A stretch of DNA of 64,000 nt, taken from Halarchaeum grantii (GTDB lineage: Archaea; Halobacteriota; Halobacteria; Halobacteriales; Halobacteriaceae). Below are positions 23,527 to 32,847 of this stretch, in pieces (position 1 is the first letter of the stretch; each line of letters begins with the position of its first letter). The notes below the pieces were generated by a model. It saw only the letters and a list, made by a program, of their open reading frames with translations. It had not been told where the DNA came from and made no database searches. The stretch is taken from positions 1 through 64,000 of the forward strand of contig NZ_BMPF01000004.1 of NCBI RefSeq assembly GCF_014647455.2. Reading direction: 5' to 3'. The position numbers and the translations under genes are program-made.

Positions 23527-24501
23527 ATGGACGAAGACGACTCTCACGAGCACGTTGTCCCCGGGAGTGGAGAGAAACTGAACACGTCGGACGTTCACGG
23601 TTACGACTTCCGCGGGGAGTTCGACTTTCACGAAATGCTAGATTCCTATGCGACGACGGGGTTCCAGGCGACGCAGCTCGCGGAGGCCATCGACATCGCC
23701 GAACGCATGCAGGAGGTGGACGCCACCGTCTACCTCACGTTCACGTCGAACATCATCTCATCGGGACTGCGCGAGGCCGTCGCATACCTCGTGCGGGAGG
23801 GGTACGTGGATGTACTCATCACGACGTCCGGATCGCTGACCGAAGACGTCATCAAGACGGCGAGACCGTTCAAAATGGGGAAGTGGGATGCAGACGAGGC
23901 AGCGCTTCGAGAACGAGGAATCAATCGGCTTGGGAATCTCTTCGTCCCCTCCGATCGGTACGTATGGTTAGAGGAGTATCTCTACGACTTCTTCGATGAC
24001 TTCTTCGCGGAGGAAAAGGTTCGGACGCCGACAGCGTTCGCACGCGAATTAGGAGAGACGCTCGACGACGAGGATTCAGTGTTGAAGCAGGCTGCGGACA
24101 ACGACGTACCGGTGTACTGCCCGGCGCTGACGGACTCTGAAGTCGGTAACTTCCTGTACTACTACCGACAGGGATACGACTCGGAGGTCGGCATCGAGAT
24201 ACTGGACGACTACGACTCACTCATCGAGGATGGATTGCTAGCGGACACAACGGGCCTCATCGCGGTTGGTGGTGGCGTGCCGAAACACCATGCGATCATG
24301 ACGAATCTCTTCCGGGGTGGAGCGGATTACGTCGTCTATATTTCGACGGGGATGGAGGGCGACGGGTCGCTGTCAGGAGCGCCGCCGAACGAGGCGGTCT
24401 CCTGGGGGAAAATCAAGGAAGAGCAGACTAATTACACACAGGTCGAGGCAGAGGCAACACTCGTTTTCCCGTTGCTTGTGGCGGAAGCATTCAAACAATA
24501 A
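23527..24501 (+). CDS. dys: deoxyhypusine synthase
   Basis: The protein has 324 residues from ATG 23527. It contains the NAD- and spermidine-site motifs of deoxyhypusine synthase: TFTSNIISSGLREAVAYLV, VLITTSGSLTEDVIK, PVYCPALTDSEVGNFLYYY and GLIAVGGGVPKHHAIMTNL with the catalytic Lys. The enzyme modifies the lysine of aIF5A. ATG 23497 would add ten residues but is less likely. Finding this essential housekeeping gene on an accessory replicon, divergent from hemD, is unusual. It is cut off from downstream sequence by the IS1595 element seven bases after its stop. Confidence 0.9.
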   Translation: MDEDDSHEHVVPGSGEKLNTSDVHGYDFRGEFDFHEMLDSYATTGFQATQLAEAIDIAERMQEVDATVYLTFTSNIISSGLREAVAYLVREGYVDVLITTSGSLTEDVIKTARPFKMGKWDADEAALRERGINRLGNLFVPSDRYVWLEEYLYDFFDDFFAEEKVRTPTAFARELGETLDDEDSVLKQAADNDVPVYCPALTDSEVGNFLYYYRQGYDSEVGIEILDDYDSLIEDGLLADTTGLIAVGGGVPKHHAIMTNLFRGGADYVVYISTGMEGDGSLSGAPPNEAVSWGKIKEEQTNYTQVEAEATLVFPLLVAEAFKQ

Positions 24502-24507
24502 TATTCT

Positions 24508-25458
24508 TACGCTCATCTGTAGCAGTGAATACTTCCTTGTGAGTGGAGTTCGTAGCTGGCCCCAAGATGGTCAGCAGAGAGAGCGTGGACGAGGTCTTTC
24601 TGCCTGATAAGGACGATTGTCTGGAGTATCTCCGGGAGCAGCGATGGCCAGAGGAGGTGACGTGTCCGCACTGCGAGAGTGCGGACACGATCAAGAAGGG
24701 GACGACGAGAAAGGGCGCTCAACGCTATCGCTGTCACAACTGTGACAGCATTTTCAACGATCTTACCGAGACCATATTTTCCGAGCACAAGCTTTCACTC
24801 CCGGAGATGTTCCATATCATCCGAGGGATGGAAGAAGACAAGACAGCAGAGATAACTCAGGAACTTGACCGAACATACAAGACGGTCTTGGACTTCGTCC
24901 ATGAAGTCCAAGACGCTCTCGACGACGATCCAGAGTTTGATCTCACTGGTGTTTGTGAAGCTGACGAGGTCTACGTCGTGGCTGGTGAGAAGGGTCTTGA
25001 CCAAGATTAGCCGCGTGATCGTGGGCTCAAAAAAAGGGACGCGGAACCTTCGAGTCAGACAAACCGCCAGTCGTGACACTCGTCCGTCGGAGCGACGGAC
25101 GAGTTCGGTTCCTCGTTCGTGGGGATCTCGAAGACGTAGACGAAGACATCGTCGAATACGGTGATGAAGACGATCCGGCGATCCTCTGCACGGATCAGTA
25201 CACCATCTACGACGGAATCGACGAGTACGACGAGATTGATGGCCATCTTGCCATCAATCACGACGAACACTACGTCGTCGGTGATGCTCACACGAACAGC
25301 TGTGAGAACCGCCACAGCTTCCTTCGCAACTGGTTGCGAAGGTTCCGAGGCGTCTCAAAACACCACTTACAGGGCTATCTGAACTTCTTCAGTCTCACAC
25401 TCAACACAGACCGGTGGTTCGAGAAAATCCTAAGTACTGACTTCTACAGATGAGCGTA
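24508..25458 (+). mobile_element. IS1595-family insertion sequence, decayed
   Basis: Perfect 15-bp inverted ends TACGCTCATCTGTAG (24508-24522) and CTACAGATGAGCGTA (25444-25458) bound a 951-bp element. The flanks (AATATTCT and GAGTCAAT) do not match, so no target duplication remains, which suggests a deletion or recombination beside it. The transposase inside is broken by a stop and a frameshift. Confidence 0.85.
24567..25453 (+). pseudogene. IS1595-family transposase, stop plus frameshift
   Basis: The first part (to 25010) has a Cys4 zinc ribbon (CPHCESADTIKKG, then RCHNCDSIF), a helical linker and the first catalytic region GVCEADEVYVVAGEKG. TAG at 25008-25010 interrupts it where SPRDRG is expected. 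A one-base loss in the A7 run near 25030 shifts the frame, which resumes as FESDKPPVVTLVRRSDGRVR and runs through CTDQYTIYDG and VVGDAHTNSCENRHSFLRNW to 25453. Both lesions must be repaired for function. Confidence 0.85.
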
Positions 25459-25607
25459 GAGTCAATATTCCACGACTCTTCCGCTCGATTCTCTGTCCAG
25501 ATTGACTCAATGTCGTTCCGGAAGCCGACCAAGTGAGTGCCGTCAAAGATCTCCGACAGCTCCTGCTCCGCTTTACTAAGCTGAGACCGGAACGGTTTGT
25601 CGGCCAT
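25459..25607 (-). pseudogene. 5' fragment of an unknown gene truncated at the IS1595 end
   Basis: The minus-strand frame from ATG 25607 reads ADKPFRSQLSKAEQELSEIF, then DGTHLVGFRNDIESIWTENR with a few more residues before entering the element end at 25458. Its codon use looks genuine. The C-terminal part is not found on the other side, where dys ends seven bases from the element. The function is not recognised. Confidence 0.45.
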
Positions 25608-25716
25608 CTACAACAGTCAATTGGACGCCATATAGCAAAGGCGTTGTCCCGAGAGAGCAACTAGAATGAATCACCGGAGAGAGCCCGGTATAGACCTGAA
25701 CGAATTAGTTGCCTTC

Positions 25717-26283
25717 TTATTGATCATCCGTTGGTTCCTCCCAGGGAATATCTCGCTTGTGCACTACAGCGAGCTTTGCATCGTCGTCATCTTCCATTGC
25801 ACTAAGACCGCGCTGGACGAGAGTATGAACATGGCCAGCGGACTCTGGAAACGAAAATTGGTCTCTTTCTGCATCGGCCCGGGCCTCTAAATAGTGGAGA
25901 TACAGGCGGAACGTCGTATCTGCCCCGATCGGCCACCAAATCGTCCCGATCTGACCATCCACCTGCGAATCCCAATGATTCAATAGTTCACGGACATCGC
26001 CAACGAGCTCCTCGCCGGATGTACGAAGTCGAAGGGAGCTTCCTCTGTCACGCTCCATATCCTCGATTGCATCCCGAAGAAATGGCTCGGACTCCAAAGC
26101 AGTTGGTGAGGATTGATCAGCTTCCAGCAGTTGTTCTAACGCCATAATTTCTTCACGTCGAGCGGCTACGGTGTAGGCGACATTGTACTTCTCATCGGGG
26201 AATATCTCGTGTTGGTCTGGCTGTTGGGTCTCTGGGACGGTGTCCCCAGTTGATGAACTAAATAGGGTTTCAAACAGGCCCAT
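25717..26283 (-). CDS. hypothetical protein
   Basis: This 188-residue acidic protein has a helical N-terminus (YTVAARREEIMALEQLLEAD), a central GSSLRLRTSGEELVGDVREL block, TIWWPIGADTTFRLYLHYLE and an acidic tail. No membrane segment, signal peptide or known domain is recognised. It stands alone between the IS1595 element and a 410-bp non-coding stretch. Confidence 0.5.
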   Translation of the reverse strand: MGLFETLFSSSTGDTVPETQQPDQHEIFPDEKYNVAYTVAARREEIMALEQLLEADQSSPTALESEPFLRDAIEDMERDRGSSLRLRTSGEELVGDVRELLNHWDSQVDGQIGTIWWPIGADTTFRLYLHYLEARADAERDQFSFPESAGHVHTLVQRGLSAMEDDDDAKLAVVHKRDIPWEEPTDDQ

Positions 26284-26695
26284 ACAGTTCGTCCGAAAGC
26301 CACCGATAAGTACTTCGTGCTAAGAAGAACGTGAGATGATTCAGGTTGGTAGTGTGCCGAGACTCGGGCAGGTCCTCGTCCCTGAATTCTCGGGGCCTCT
26401 TCCCACCGACCGAACTCAGATTGCTGATATTCCGGACAGTAGGACGGTAGACTGGTCGAATCAAGTTCTATCACTCCAATAAACGTCAGATAATTTTTGA
26501 TTTGTAGGTTCCTACCTTCCGAACCTGTGCTTCGCAAATCGACGATTCGATATAGCGATATATGATTTATCCCCTATTCTGACTATAGGCGCCGTTTTCG
26601 ATTGGAGTTGTGGAGACTCACGTAGTCTCCACAAGCACCAGAATTATTAGGAAAGCAACTGAATAGCTGAGACGAGTGAATATGGGGGGCTTAGA
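26284..26695. other. 410-bp non-coding stretch before the recombinase
   Basis: No gene is supported. Its only marked structure is the perfect palindrome at 26608-26634. The stretch is more AT-rich than its flanks and may hold the promoter and attachment region of the recombinase. Confidence 0.4.
26608..26634. repeat. perfect 11-bp inverted repeat upstream of the recombinase
   Basis: TTGTGGAGACT and AGTCTCCACAA are exact reverse complements separated by five bases (CACGT). The structure lies about 60 bases before the recombinase start. It could be the recombination core or an operator for the recombinase. Confidence 0.6.
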
Positions 26696-27949
26696 TTGAC
26701 CATCTCGGGCAGTTCGGGCGATGTCCGCTGGAGCCTACTGGAGTACGACGAACTCGCCGACGCCTACCAGGAACACGTCGAGCCGGAATTCCGTGCAGAC
26801 GGCCACGACCCAACGGCGGAAAAACCGACGCACGCGTGGCTGCGAGAGAACGGCTTCCGCACGCTTCTCTACACGCTCCGGGAACATCACGACACCACCT
26901 TTGGCACGTTCTGGAGCGAGAAGCTCGGCTACAGCGAGAACGAAGCCGCCGAGGGCTACGAGTGGGCTGTCGACGACGAGGCGACTGTCGAGGCGCTCGA
27001 GTCCTTCCTCGATTCGCGGCGGAATCGAGGCGACCTCTCCGAGTCGTCGATTAAGGCGCTCCGGGGCCGGCTGAATCGATATGTGCGCGCGTACTACGCT
27101 GCGACGGGGGAGGACGCGGTACTTCGACGCGTGGACCCTGGGGGAGACGTCCCCGCGCACAGGGCGACTGACGCCGCTTGGGCAGCTATCGACCGCCTCG
27201 ATGCCGACGACGACCTCGCCGACCGGACTGTCGCCCGCATCCACGAAGCGGCCTCGCACTGGTACGACTATCTCCTTCGCCGGCAGCGGGCGAGCGTGAA
27301 CCCCGTCACCGGCGTCGGCGAGGAGTACAACTGGGACCGCCAGACCGACGGCGACCCGGTCGCGCTCGACGCTACGCACGTGCGTGCGCTCACCAACGCG
27401 ACAGAGACGGTGGCAGAGCGCCTGCTCGTAATCGCACTCTGCGGCTGGGGGCTCCGATCCGGCGAGGTCGCAGGCCTCCACGCCTCGCAGTTCGCACTCG
27501 ACGCCGACCCGCCCTTCGTCGCCTTCGACGAACGGAAGAACGGCCCCGGCGAGGTCTCCCTCCTCTATGGCGTCGATGTCTTGGAGGACCGCCTCACCGA
27601 ACTGAGCGAGCGTGAGGAGTGGAACGGCCACCTCTTCCCGTCCTCACAGTCCTCGAGTGGCCACATCGCAAACCAAACTGTCCGTAATCGGTTCGCCGAC
27701 CTCGTCACCCGCACCGGCCTGCCTTCGGAGATCGGCGGCGAGCCCCCGGTCCCCCAGATGGGGCGTCGGTTCTGGTACTCGGCGTACTCCGAGGCCGTCG
27801 AGGACGTCGCGGAGAGTATCGAGGAGATCGCCGCCGAGCAGGGCTCGAGTGACTCGACAGTCGTCCTCGAAAACTATCTCTCCGACGAACGCGCCCGCCA
27901 ACTCCGTCGCGAGCATATGCGTGAGCAACTCAGGGAAGCCTTCGACTGA
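26696..27949 (+). CDS. tyrosine recombinase / integrase
   Basis: This 417-residue protein has an N-terminal core-binding SAM-like domain (LRENGFRTLLYTLREHHDTT, SSIKALRGRLNRYVRAYY) and a catalytic domain with Arg in LCGWGLRSGEVAGL and a C-terminal VVLENYLSDERARQLR holding the likely nucleophile Tyr. The usual HxxR box reads PQMGRRFWYSAY, so the His appears as Gln. The start is a TTG; an upstream ATG (about 26683) runs into a stop. It probably integrated or rearranges this region. The metal island begins about 1 kb downstream. Confidence 0.85.
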   Translation: MTISGSSGDVRWSLLEYDELADAYQEHVEPEFRADGHDPTAEKPTHAWLRENGFRTLLYTLREHHDTTFGTFWSEKLGYSENEAAEGYEWAVDDEATVEALESFLDSRRNRGDLSESSIKALRGRLNRYVRAYYAATGEDAVLRRVDPGGDVPAHRATDAAWAAIDRLDADDDLADRTVARIHEAASHWYDYLLRRQRASVNPVTGVGEEYNWDRQTDGDPVALDATHVRALTNATETVAERLLVIALCGWGLRSGEVAGLHASQFALDADPPFVAFDERKNGPGEVSLLYGVDVLEDRLTELSEREEWNGHLFPSSQSSSGHIANQTVRNRFADLVTRTGLPSEIGGEPPVPQMGRRFWYSAYSEAVEDVAESIEEIAAEQGSSDSTVVLENYLSDERARQLRREHMREQLREAFD

Positions 27950-28067
27950 TGCTGTCTCGCAGGGCAGCCGGCGCAATCGCGCTGGTGGTGTTCGCACTCG
28001 CTGGCTGTGCGGGTACGACGACACCGTCGCCATCGTCGAGGTCATCGAAGTGAGCGTGGGATGTCGC

Positions 28068-28316
28068 TAGTCGGTGGAGGGACAGAGGGACTCCATTTCG
28101 GCGACGAATTGGCGGGTCCGTGCAAGGAGGGAGTCGTCGGCTCGAAGCCGCGGTCGTAGCCTGTGCGGCGTGAAAGTAGGCGTAGTACAGGCGGTTGATG
28201 ACGACCGCGTCGGAGAGGTTCGCGTTCCGTGCGCCCTCGGCGTCCGAGAGCGCTTAGCGTGCTTGGCGGAGTTGGTCCTCGACTGCGGCCGCCCCGGGCG
28301 CGTCGTCGTCAGGCAT
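28068..28316 (-). pseudogene. HEPN-domain toxin remnant
   Basis: From ATG 28316 the frame reads PDDDAPGAAAVEDQLRQAR, hits TAA, then continues ALSDAEGARNANLSDAVVIN and RLYYAYFHAAQA, the core HEPN helix. It then shifts frame to ADDSLLARTRQFVAEMESLC and ends at 28068. About 50 residues before the last helix are missing, including the expected RxxxxH region. The start overlaps the MNT gene by eight bases, the usual MNT-HEPN arrangement. Stop, frameshift and deletion together make it non-functional. Confidence 0.7.
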
Positions 28317-28701
28317 ACGCACGCCCCTCGTCGACGACGGTCCGAACGAACGGGTTCCCCTCCTCACGATAGCGCTCGAACGTCGACTCGGAGAGAATGT
28401 GGAGCTCGACGAGCGGGCCGTACTCGAGCATTACGTCGTACGCGATATCTCGGAGGGAGTCGGCGACGGCGTCGTGATTCACATCGTCGCGTAGAACGAC
28501 GAGGACGTCGACGTCACTCGACCGGCCGCTCGCCTCGCCACGAACAGTCGACCCGAAGACGTACAGCTCGGCGAGGTCGTCGCCGTAGCCGGACCGCGCA
28601 CGCTCGACGAACGCCGACGCTGCCTCCTCGTGGACGCCGTCCGGGAGCGCTTCGTCCGCGGTCATACTGCTCATACGCCTGACTACACGCTCCGTCGTCA
28701 T
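28309..28701 (-). CDS. MNT-type nucleotidyltransferase, antitoxin of a HEPN/MNT pair
   Basis: This 130-residue protein has the minimal nucleotidyltransferase signature LYVFGSTVRGEASGRSSDVD with the GSxxRG...SDxD metal site, and a downstream LVVL strand. In MntA-HepT systems this enzyme adenylylates and silences the HEPN RNase. The partner HEPN gene follows with an eight-base overlap but is destroyed. The antitoxin therefore survives without its toxin. Starts at residues 10 and 13 are also possible. Confidence 0.8.
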   Translation of the reverse strand: MTTERVVRRMSSMTADEALPDGVHEEAASAFVERARSGYGDDLAELYVFGSTVRGEASGRSSDVDVLVVLRDDVNHDAVADSLRDIAYDVMLEYGPLVELHILSESTFERYREEGNPFVRTVVDEGRAYA

Positions 28702-28912
28702 TATCTTTCCCCGACCGGCCGTTGATTACAGAGAAGACGGGTTGCTTGGTAGTCTGATAATTCTAAGTACGGTTCTGGGTAGGTAGAGCGATTCGGGCTA
28801 TTTTCTTAGTGCTTGTAGTGTGGTATTGTCGGGGACAGACAAGTATATAATACGATAATTGGCCGGAACACCCAGAAAAAGCCCTCTTGATGGGACCAGA
28901 AAGGAAAGGGCC

Positions 28913-31195
28913 TCAGTTAGCGGGTTGTGCCTCCGTAGATGGTGTCCCGCCTGAAAGATTGGGGATAGACAGATCGGCGCGGCGGAGCAGCTGTGCGTTG
29001 ATCGCGACAATTACTGTACTCAGCGACATCAAGAGCGCACCCACGGCGGGGGACAGCAGAATACCGAGCGGAGCCAATACGCCTGCTGCAAGCGGAATGG
29101 CGAAGACGTTGTAGCCGGCCGCCCAGATGATGTTCTCTTGCATCTTCCGGTAGCTCGCCTTGCTGAGCTTCACCAGCCGTACCACGTCCATCGGGTTGTT
29201 CTGGACGAGGATAACGTCGGCCGATTGGACGGCGACGTCAGTGCCGCTCCCGATTGCGATGCCGACATCGGCACGCGTCAGCGCCGGCGCGTCGTTCACG
29301 CCGTCGCCGACCATCCCCACGAGCTTGCCCTGGTCTTGGAGCTCCTGAACTTTCTTGTCCTTGTCTTCGGGGAGGACCTCCGCGAATACCGTATCGATAC
29401 CTAGCTCGTCAGCAACCGCATTAGCGACATCCTGAGAGTCGCCGGTCAGCATCGCCACCTCGACACCGAGTTCGTGGAGGGCGTCGACGACGCGGAAACT
29501 CTCCTTGCGGATCACGTCGGCCATCGCGAACGCGGCGATCAACTCTCCCTCACGAACGAGATACACCACGGTCTGGGCGTTCTCACCGGCCTCGTCAGCG
29601 AACCGCTGGAGATGGTCGGGGATCTCGCTATCGAGTTGGGTCAACAGATTCGGCCCGCCAACGTACACTTCGTTTCCGTCAACGCTCGCTCGGACGCCTC
29701 GACCTTTGATTGCCTCGAAGTCGCCCGCGTCAGGTGTACTGAGACCATGCTCATCGGCGGCCTCGCGGATGGCCCGCGCGATCATGTGCTCGGAGTCGCT
29801 TTCGACGGCCGCCGCTAGGGCGAGCGCGTCGTCCTCGTCGACGCCGTCGACGGTCGCCATGTCGACAACGCCGTGTTCGCCTTCGGTGAGCGTCCCCGTC
29901 TTGTCGAAGATGATTGCGTCCAGATTCCTCGACTCTTCCATTGCGATGCGGTCGCGAACGAGCATCCCGTTGCGAGCCGCGAGTGACGTGTTGATGGCGA
30001 CGACCAGCGGGATGGCGAGCCCAAGGGCGTGCGGGCAGGCGATGACGAGCACCGTGACGACGCGCTCGATGACCGTCGTGTCGAACGAGATCGCGAGCGT
30101 CCACGCGATTGCGGTCACGACTGCGGAACCGAGCGCGACGTAGAACAGCCAGCCGGCCGCGCGGTCGGCCAACACTTGCGTCTTGGACTTGCTCTGCTGG
30201 GCCTCCTCAACGAGGCGCATGATGCCGGCGAGCGTCGTCTCTTCGCCCGTTGCAGCGACGCGGACGCGGAGACTGCCGTCGCCGTTGATCGTCCCGCCGA
30301 TAACCTCGTCACCGGGCTCCTTCGAAACCGGTTTCGACTCACCGGTGATCATCGACTCCTCGACGTCCGACTCTCCTTCCTCAACGACACCGTCCGCAGG
30401 GACACTTGCACCCGGCCGGACGAGCACGAGGTCACCCTCGGAGAGGTCACTGACGGGGACTTCCTCGGTCTCTCCCTCGTCAGTGATGCGCTCGGCGGTG
30501 TCGGGCATCAGCTTCGCCAGTTCGTCGACGGCGCTCGAGGCACGGCGGACCGACCGCATCTCGATCCAGTGCCCCAAGAGCATGATGTCGATCAGCGTGA
30601 CGAGCTCCCAGAAGAACGCCGACTGTGTGGGGAAAACTACGCTTGCGAGGCTGTAGACGAACGCGACGGTGATCGCCATCGAGATCAACGTCATCATCCC
30701 CGGCGACCGGTCTTTCAGCTCCGGGAGTGCCATCTGGAGGAATGGAACGCCACCGTACGCGAAGACGATGACCGCGAAGACAGGGTTGATCCACTCGCTC
30801 CCCGGGAATACAGGGACGGAGAAGCCGAGCCACCCCTGCAGCATTTCGCTGTACAGGAGAACGGGAATCGACAGGAGCGTCGAAACGAAGAAACGCCGCC
30901 GGAACATCTGCTCGTGGCCTTCGTGCATCCCGCCATGGCCCTCACCGTGTCCTTCGTGGGAACCGTGGCCGTGCCCGTCGCCCTCGTGTCCGGCGTGTTC
31001 GTGCTGCTCGTGGGACGCCATCTCACCTGCCGCAGCAGGGTGAGCTTCCTCCTCTAGTAGCTCCTGTTCTACCCCTTCCTCGTCAGATTCCGCGACCGCT
31101 TCATCGTGCTCACCGTGTTCGTGCTGGTGACTGGTGGTGTCCGGCTGGTCCTCTCCTCCCGGGGAATTCTCAGTTGTATCTTTGTGGTCGTCCAT
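28913..31195 (-). CDS. copB: CopB-type P1B ATPase (CPH motif), copper exporter
   Basis: This 760-residue ATPase has an acidic and then His/Gly-rich N-terminus at about 25-105 in place of HMA domains, the actuator TGES near 283, the transport motif Cys387-Pro-His389 in helix 6, Asp431 in DKTGTLTEG and the GDGVND hinge near the C-terminus. CPH with a His-rich N-tail defines the P1B-3/CopB subgroup, which exports copper or silver. All catalytic residues are intact. The promoter region holds a weak copy of the island motif (TTGAATCTTCGG near 31233). It lies downstream of an HMA chaperone gene on the same strand. Confidence 0.93.
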   Translation of the reverse strand: MDDHKDTTENSPGGEDQPDTTSHQHEHGEHDEAVAESDEEGVEQELLEEEAHPAAAGEMASHEQHEHAGHEGDGHGHGSHEGHGEGHGGMHEGHEQMFRRRFFVSTLLSIPVLLYSEMLQGWLGFSVPVFPGSEWINPVFAVIVFAYGGVPFLQMALPELKDRSPGMMTLISMAITVAFVYSLASVVFPTQSAFFWELVTLIDIMLLGHWIEMRSVRRASSAVDELAKLMPDTAERITDEGETEEVPVSDLSEGDLVLVRPGASVPADGVVEEGESDVEESMITGESKPVSKEPGDEVIGGTINGDGSLRVRVAATGEETTLAGIMRLVEEAQQSKSKTQVLADRAAGWLFYVALGSAVVTAIAWTLAISFDTTVIERVVTVLVIACPHALGLAIPLVVAINTSLAARNGMLVRDRIAMEESRNLDAIIFDKTGTLTEGEHGVVDMATVDGVDEDDALALAAAVESDSEHMIARAIREAADEHGLSTPDAGDFEAIKGRGVRASVDGNEVYVGGPNLLTQLDSEIPDHLQRFADEAGENAQTVVYLVREGELIAAFAMADVIRKESFRVVDALHELGVEVAMLTGDSQDVANAVADELGIDTVFAEVLPEDKDKKVQELQDQGKLVGMVGDGVNDAPALTRADVGIAIGSGTDVAVQSADVILVQNNPMDVVRLVKLSKASYRKMQENIIWAAGYNVFAIPLAAGVLAPLGILLSPAVGALLMSLSTVIVAINAQLLRRADLSIPNLSGGTPSTEAQPAN

Positions 31196-31341
31196 GAGTC
31201 ATGTTCTCTATTGAGGTGGTTCCGCCGGCTTCTTGAATCTTCGGCCCTGAGACCGTACAGCAGGACCAGCGTAGACGAGCTCCGAAGACAACAGTTAGTC
31301 GTCGTCTCGAAGCGACTTGTGCTATCCGCAGCGCACGATAC

Positions 31342-31539
31342 TCAGGCGTGAGCGGTGTATCCCGCGTCTTCGACGGCCGCCACGAGGGCCGTGACCTCTG
31401 CCTCACCGTCGACACTTGCCTGTTCACTCTCCCTGTCGACGGTCACGGAAGTCACGCCAGTGACCTCTTCAAGGGCCTCTTCGACCGTCTGCTCACAGTG
31501 ACCGCACGACATTCCTTCCACGGTGATGGTCGTCGTCAT
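31342..31539 (-). CDS. HMA-domain copper chaperone (CopZ-like)
   Basis: This 65-residue single HMA domain starts TTTITVEGMSCGHCEQTVEE with Cys12 and Cys15 and ends VAAVEDAGYTAHA. CopZ-like chaperones hand Cu(I) to ATPases, here most likely the CopB or CopA protein of the same island. ATG 31539 places the beta strand directly at the N-terminus; ATG 31551 would add four residues. It precedes copB by about 150 bp on the same strand. TTAGATTCCAA at 31613 lies upstream. Confidence 0.9.
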   Translation of the reverse strand: MTTTITVEGMSCGHCEQTVEEALEEVTGVTSVTVDRESEQASVDGEAEVTALVAAVEDAGYTAHA

Positions 31540-31612
31540 ACAGAGGTACATACGGCTCCCTCTCTTTAGCGGATTTCCCCTTCGATTATACTGGTCTCTT
31601 GGGGGTCAAACT

Positions 31613-31623
31613 TTAGATTCCAA
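31613..31623. promoter_or_regulatory. putative metal operator TTAGATTCCAA upstream of the HMA gene
   Basis: This copy of the TT-G(A/G)(A/T)TCCAA motif lies 74 bases before the chaperone start at 31539. It matches the boxes upstream of copA (37746), a second HMA gene (37057) and the thioredoxin gene (52457). Confidence 0.45.
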
Positions 31624-31684
31624 GTGATACGTGCAGCCGAAACGAACCAAATTTCAGATTCAGCAACTGACGATGCGGGAAGAC

Positions 31685-32080
31685 TCAGGTACCGTTGTGG
31701 CGCTCCAGATACGTCTTCGCCGCTAAAAAGACGTATAGTGCGCCGATAGCCCGAATACCCGAGCGGAATCGCTCGTTCCATTCGACCGACTCCGGACGCT
31801 CGTACAGGAACGCGGTGGCAAATCTTCGATACAGATCGGGAAACAGGAAGACGATAGCGCCGAACACACCGGTAAGATTCATCAGCCACGCGTATGCTCG
31901 CCCATTGAGGAGGGAAATCGCAGCTATCAGAACGCCCTCAGACCGGATAGCTGGGCGGACCCACCCTCTCACTGTTCCCCCGCTTCGATTCGCAATCGCA
32001 AGTTTCTCGAAGAGACTGACGATTTTGTCCGGGAACAGCGCTGAGAGAGCGCCAAGGACACCCACGAGTGTTCGAATCAT
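31685..32080 (-). CDS. small membrane protein
   Basis: The product has 131 residues from ATG 32080 with three or four hydrophobic segments (TLVGVLGALSALF, GVLIAAISLLNG, LTGVFGAIVFLFP, AIGALYVFLAA) separated by basic loops. It is an integral membrane protein of unknown family. The frame stays open upstream to 32731, but that stretch is a shadow of the opposite genes and is rejected. It probably has its own promoter. Confidence 0.6.
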   Translation of the reverse strand: MIRTLVGVLGALSALFPDKIVSLFEKLAIANRSGGTVRGWVRPAIRSEGVLIAAISLLNGRAYAWLMNLTGVFGAIVFLFPDLYRRFATAFLYERPESVEWNERFRSGIRAIGALYVFLAAKTYLERHNGT

Positions 32081-32217
32081 ACGATACTGTACGACCGGTA
32101 CGGACATAATTCCCGCTGCGACCCTACACTGGTGAGAATAAGGGGAATCCGAACAATAGCGACTTCGAATGAGGAACAACGCCCAGAGGCCGCTTCTCGA
32201 ATGAACGTCCCGAATCC

Positions 32218-32493
32218 TCAGGGGTTCGGGGCATACAGGGCGTAGAGAATCGACAGCATCCCGGCGGCGGTGACGAGTGCTGCGACGAATCCTGCTTCGA
32301 AAATCGACACTTGGAGGAGTTCGAAGAGCACGCCCTCGAGGAGGCCGCCGAGCCCGACCAGCGCGAAGCCAGCCGCGACGTACAGGAGTAACTGCGTGTG
32401 ATGCCGTTGGTATCCGCGATAGGCCTGGTAGGCGATCACCAGCGCCAGGGCGGTCGTGAACAGCTTGCCGATGACGAATAACGTGTGTTCCAT
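32218..32493 (-). CDS. three-helix membrane protein, DUF7521-like
   Basis: This 91-residue protein has three hydrophobic helices (FTTALALVIAYQAYRGYQR, LLLYVAAGFALVGLGGLLEG, FVAALVTAAGMLSILYALYA). It is similar to small haloarchaeal DUF7521-like membrane proteins that follow winged-helix regulators, as here: the start lies three bases after the regulator's stop, so the two form an operon. Function unknown; membrane sensing or transport support are possible. Confidence 0.65.
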   Translation of the reverse strand: MEHTLFVIGKLFTTALALVIAYQAYRGYQRHHTQLLLYVAAGFALVGLGGLLEGVLFELLQVSIFEAGFVAALVTAAGMLSILYALYAPNP

Positions 32494-32496
32494 GAG

Positions 32497-32847
32497 TCAG
32501 TCTCCCCGCATTTCCTCGAAGATGGACGTAATCCGGTCGGCGGGGTCCGGCCGAACATCGATCTGCACGTCGAAGCCCTCTGCTTGGAGGAGTACTTCGA
32601 CACGCTCGAGTCGCGCCTCGTACTCGCTGTAGTGCCGTCCGCCGGGGTCGACGTGCGTGTACTCCTCGAGGAGGCCCTGCTCGACGAGGCGGGTGACACG
32701 CCGCGAGACGGTCGGGCGTGACATATCGCATTCCTCGCTGAGCTCCTTCGCGGAGAGTCGGTCGGTCTTCGTCGCCACGAGGATGTTGCGGGCGTACTCG
32801 TCGTCGAGTGTGGCGAAGATGTCCGACGGGTCGGCCTCCTCAGTCAC
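32497..32847 (-). CDS. ArsR-like winged-helix regulator
   Basis: This 116-residue DNA-binding protein has a winged helix at about 10-75 (FATLDDEYARNILVATKTDR, LSAKELSEECDMSRPTVSRR) followed by a C-terminal helix that may dimerise. No Cys metal site is present. It is divergent from the DoxX gene at 32962 and shares a 115-bp promoter region with it, so it is the likely regulator of both directions. Confidence 0.8.
   Translation of the reverse strand: MTEEADPSDIFATLDDEYARNILVATKTDRLSAKELSEECDMSRPTVSRRVTRLVEQGLLEEYTHVDPGGRHYSEYEARLERVEVLLQAEGFDVQIDVRPDPADRITSIFEEMRGD

Noticed and set aside
25008-25040. Programmed frameshift in the A7 run of the IS1595 transposase
   Set aside because: A TAG stop lies just before the run in the same frame, so frameshifting alone cannot restore the protein; decay is simpler.
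26735-27631. Minus-strand frame of 298 codons opposite the recombinase
   Set aside because: The opposite strand encodes a recombinase with recognisable motifs; this frame has none.
30029-31057. Long plus-strand frame of 342 codons opposite copB
   Set aside because: It is an Arg/Asp/His-rich antisense shadow of a clearly coding P-type ATPase.
31685-32731. A single 348-residue minus-strand frame spanning this whole interval
   Set aside because: The part above 32080 overlaps the DUF7521-like and winged-helix genes in another frame and is Arg/Pro-rich shadow; only the C-terminal 131 residues look like a membrane protein.
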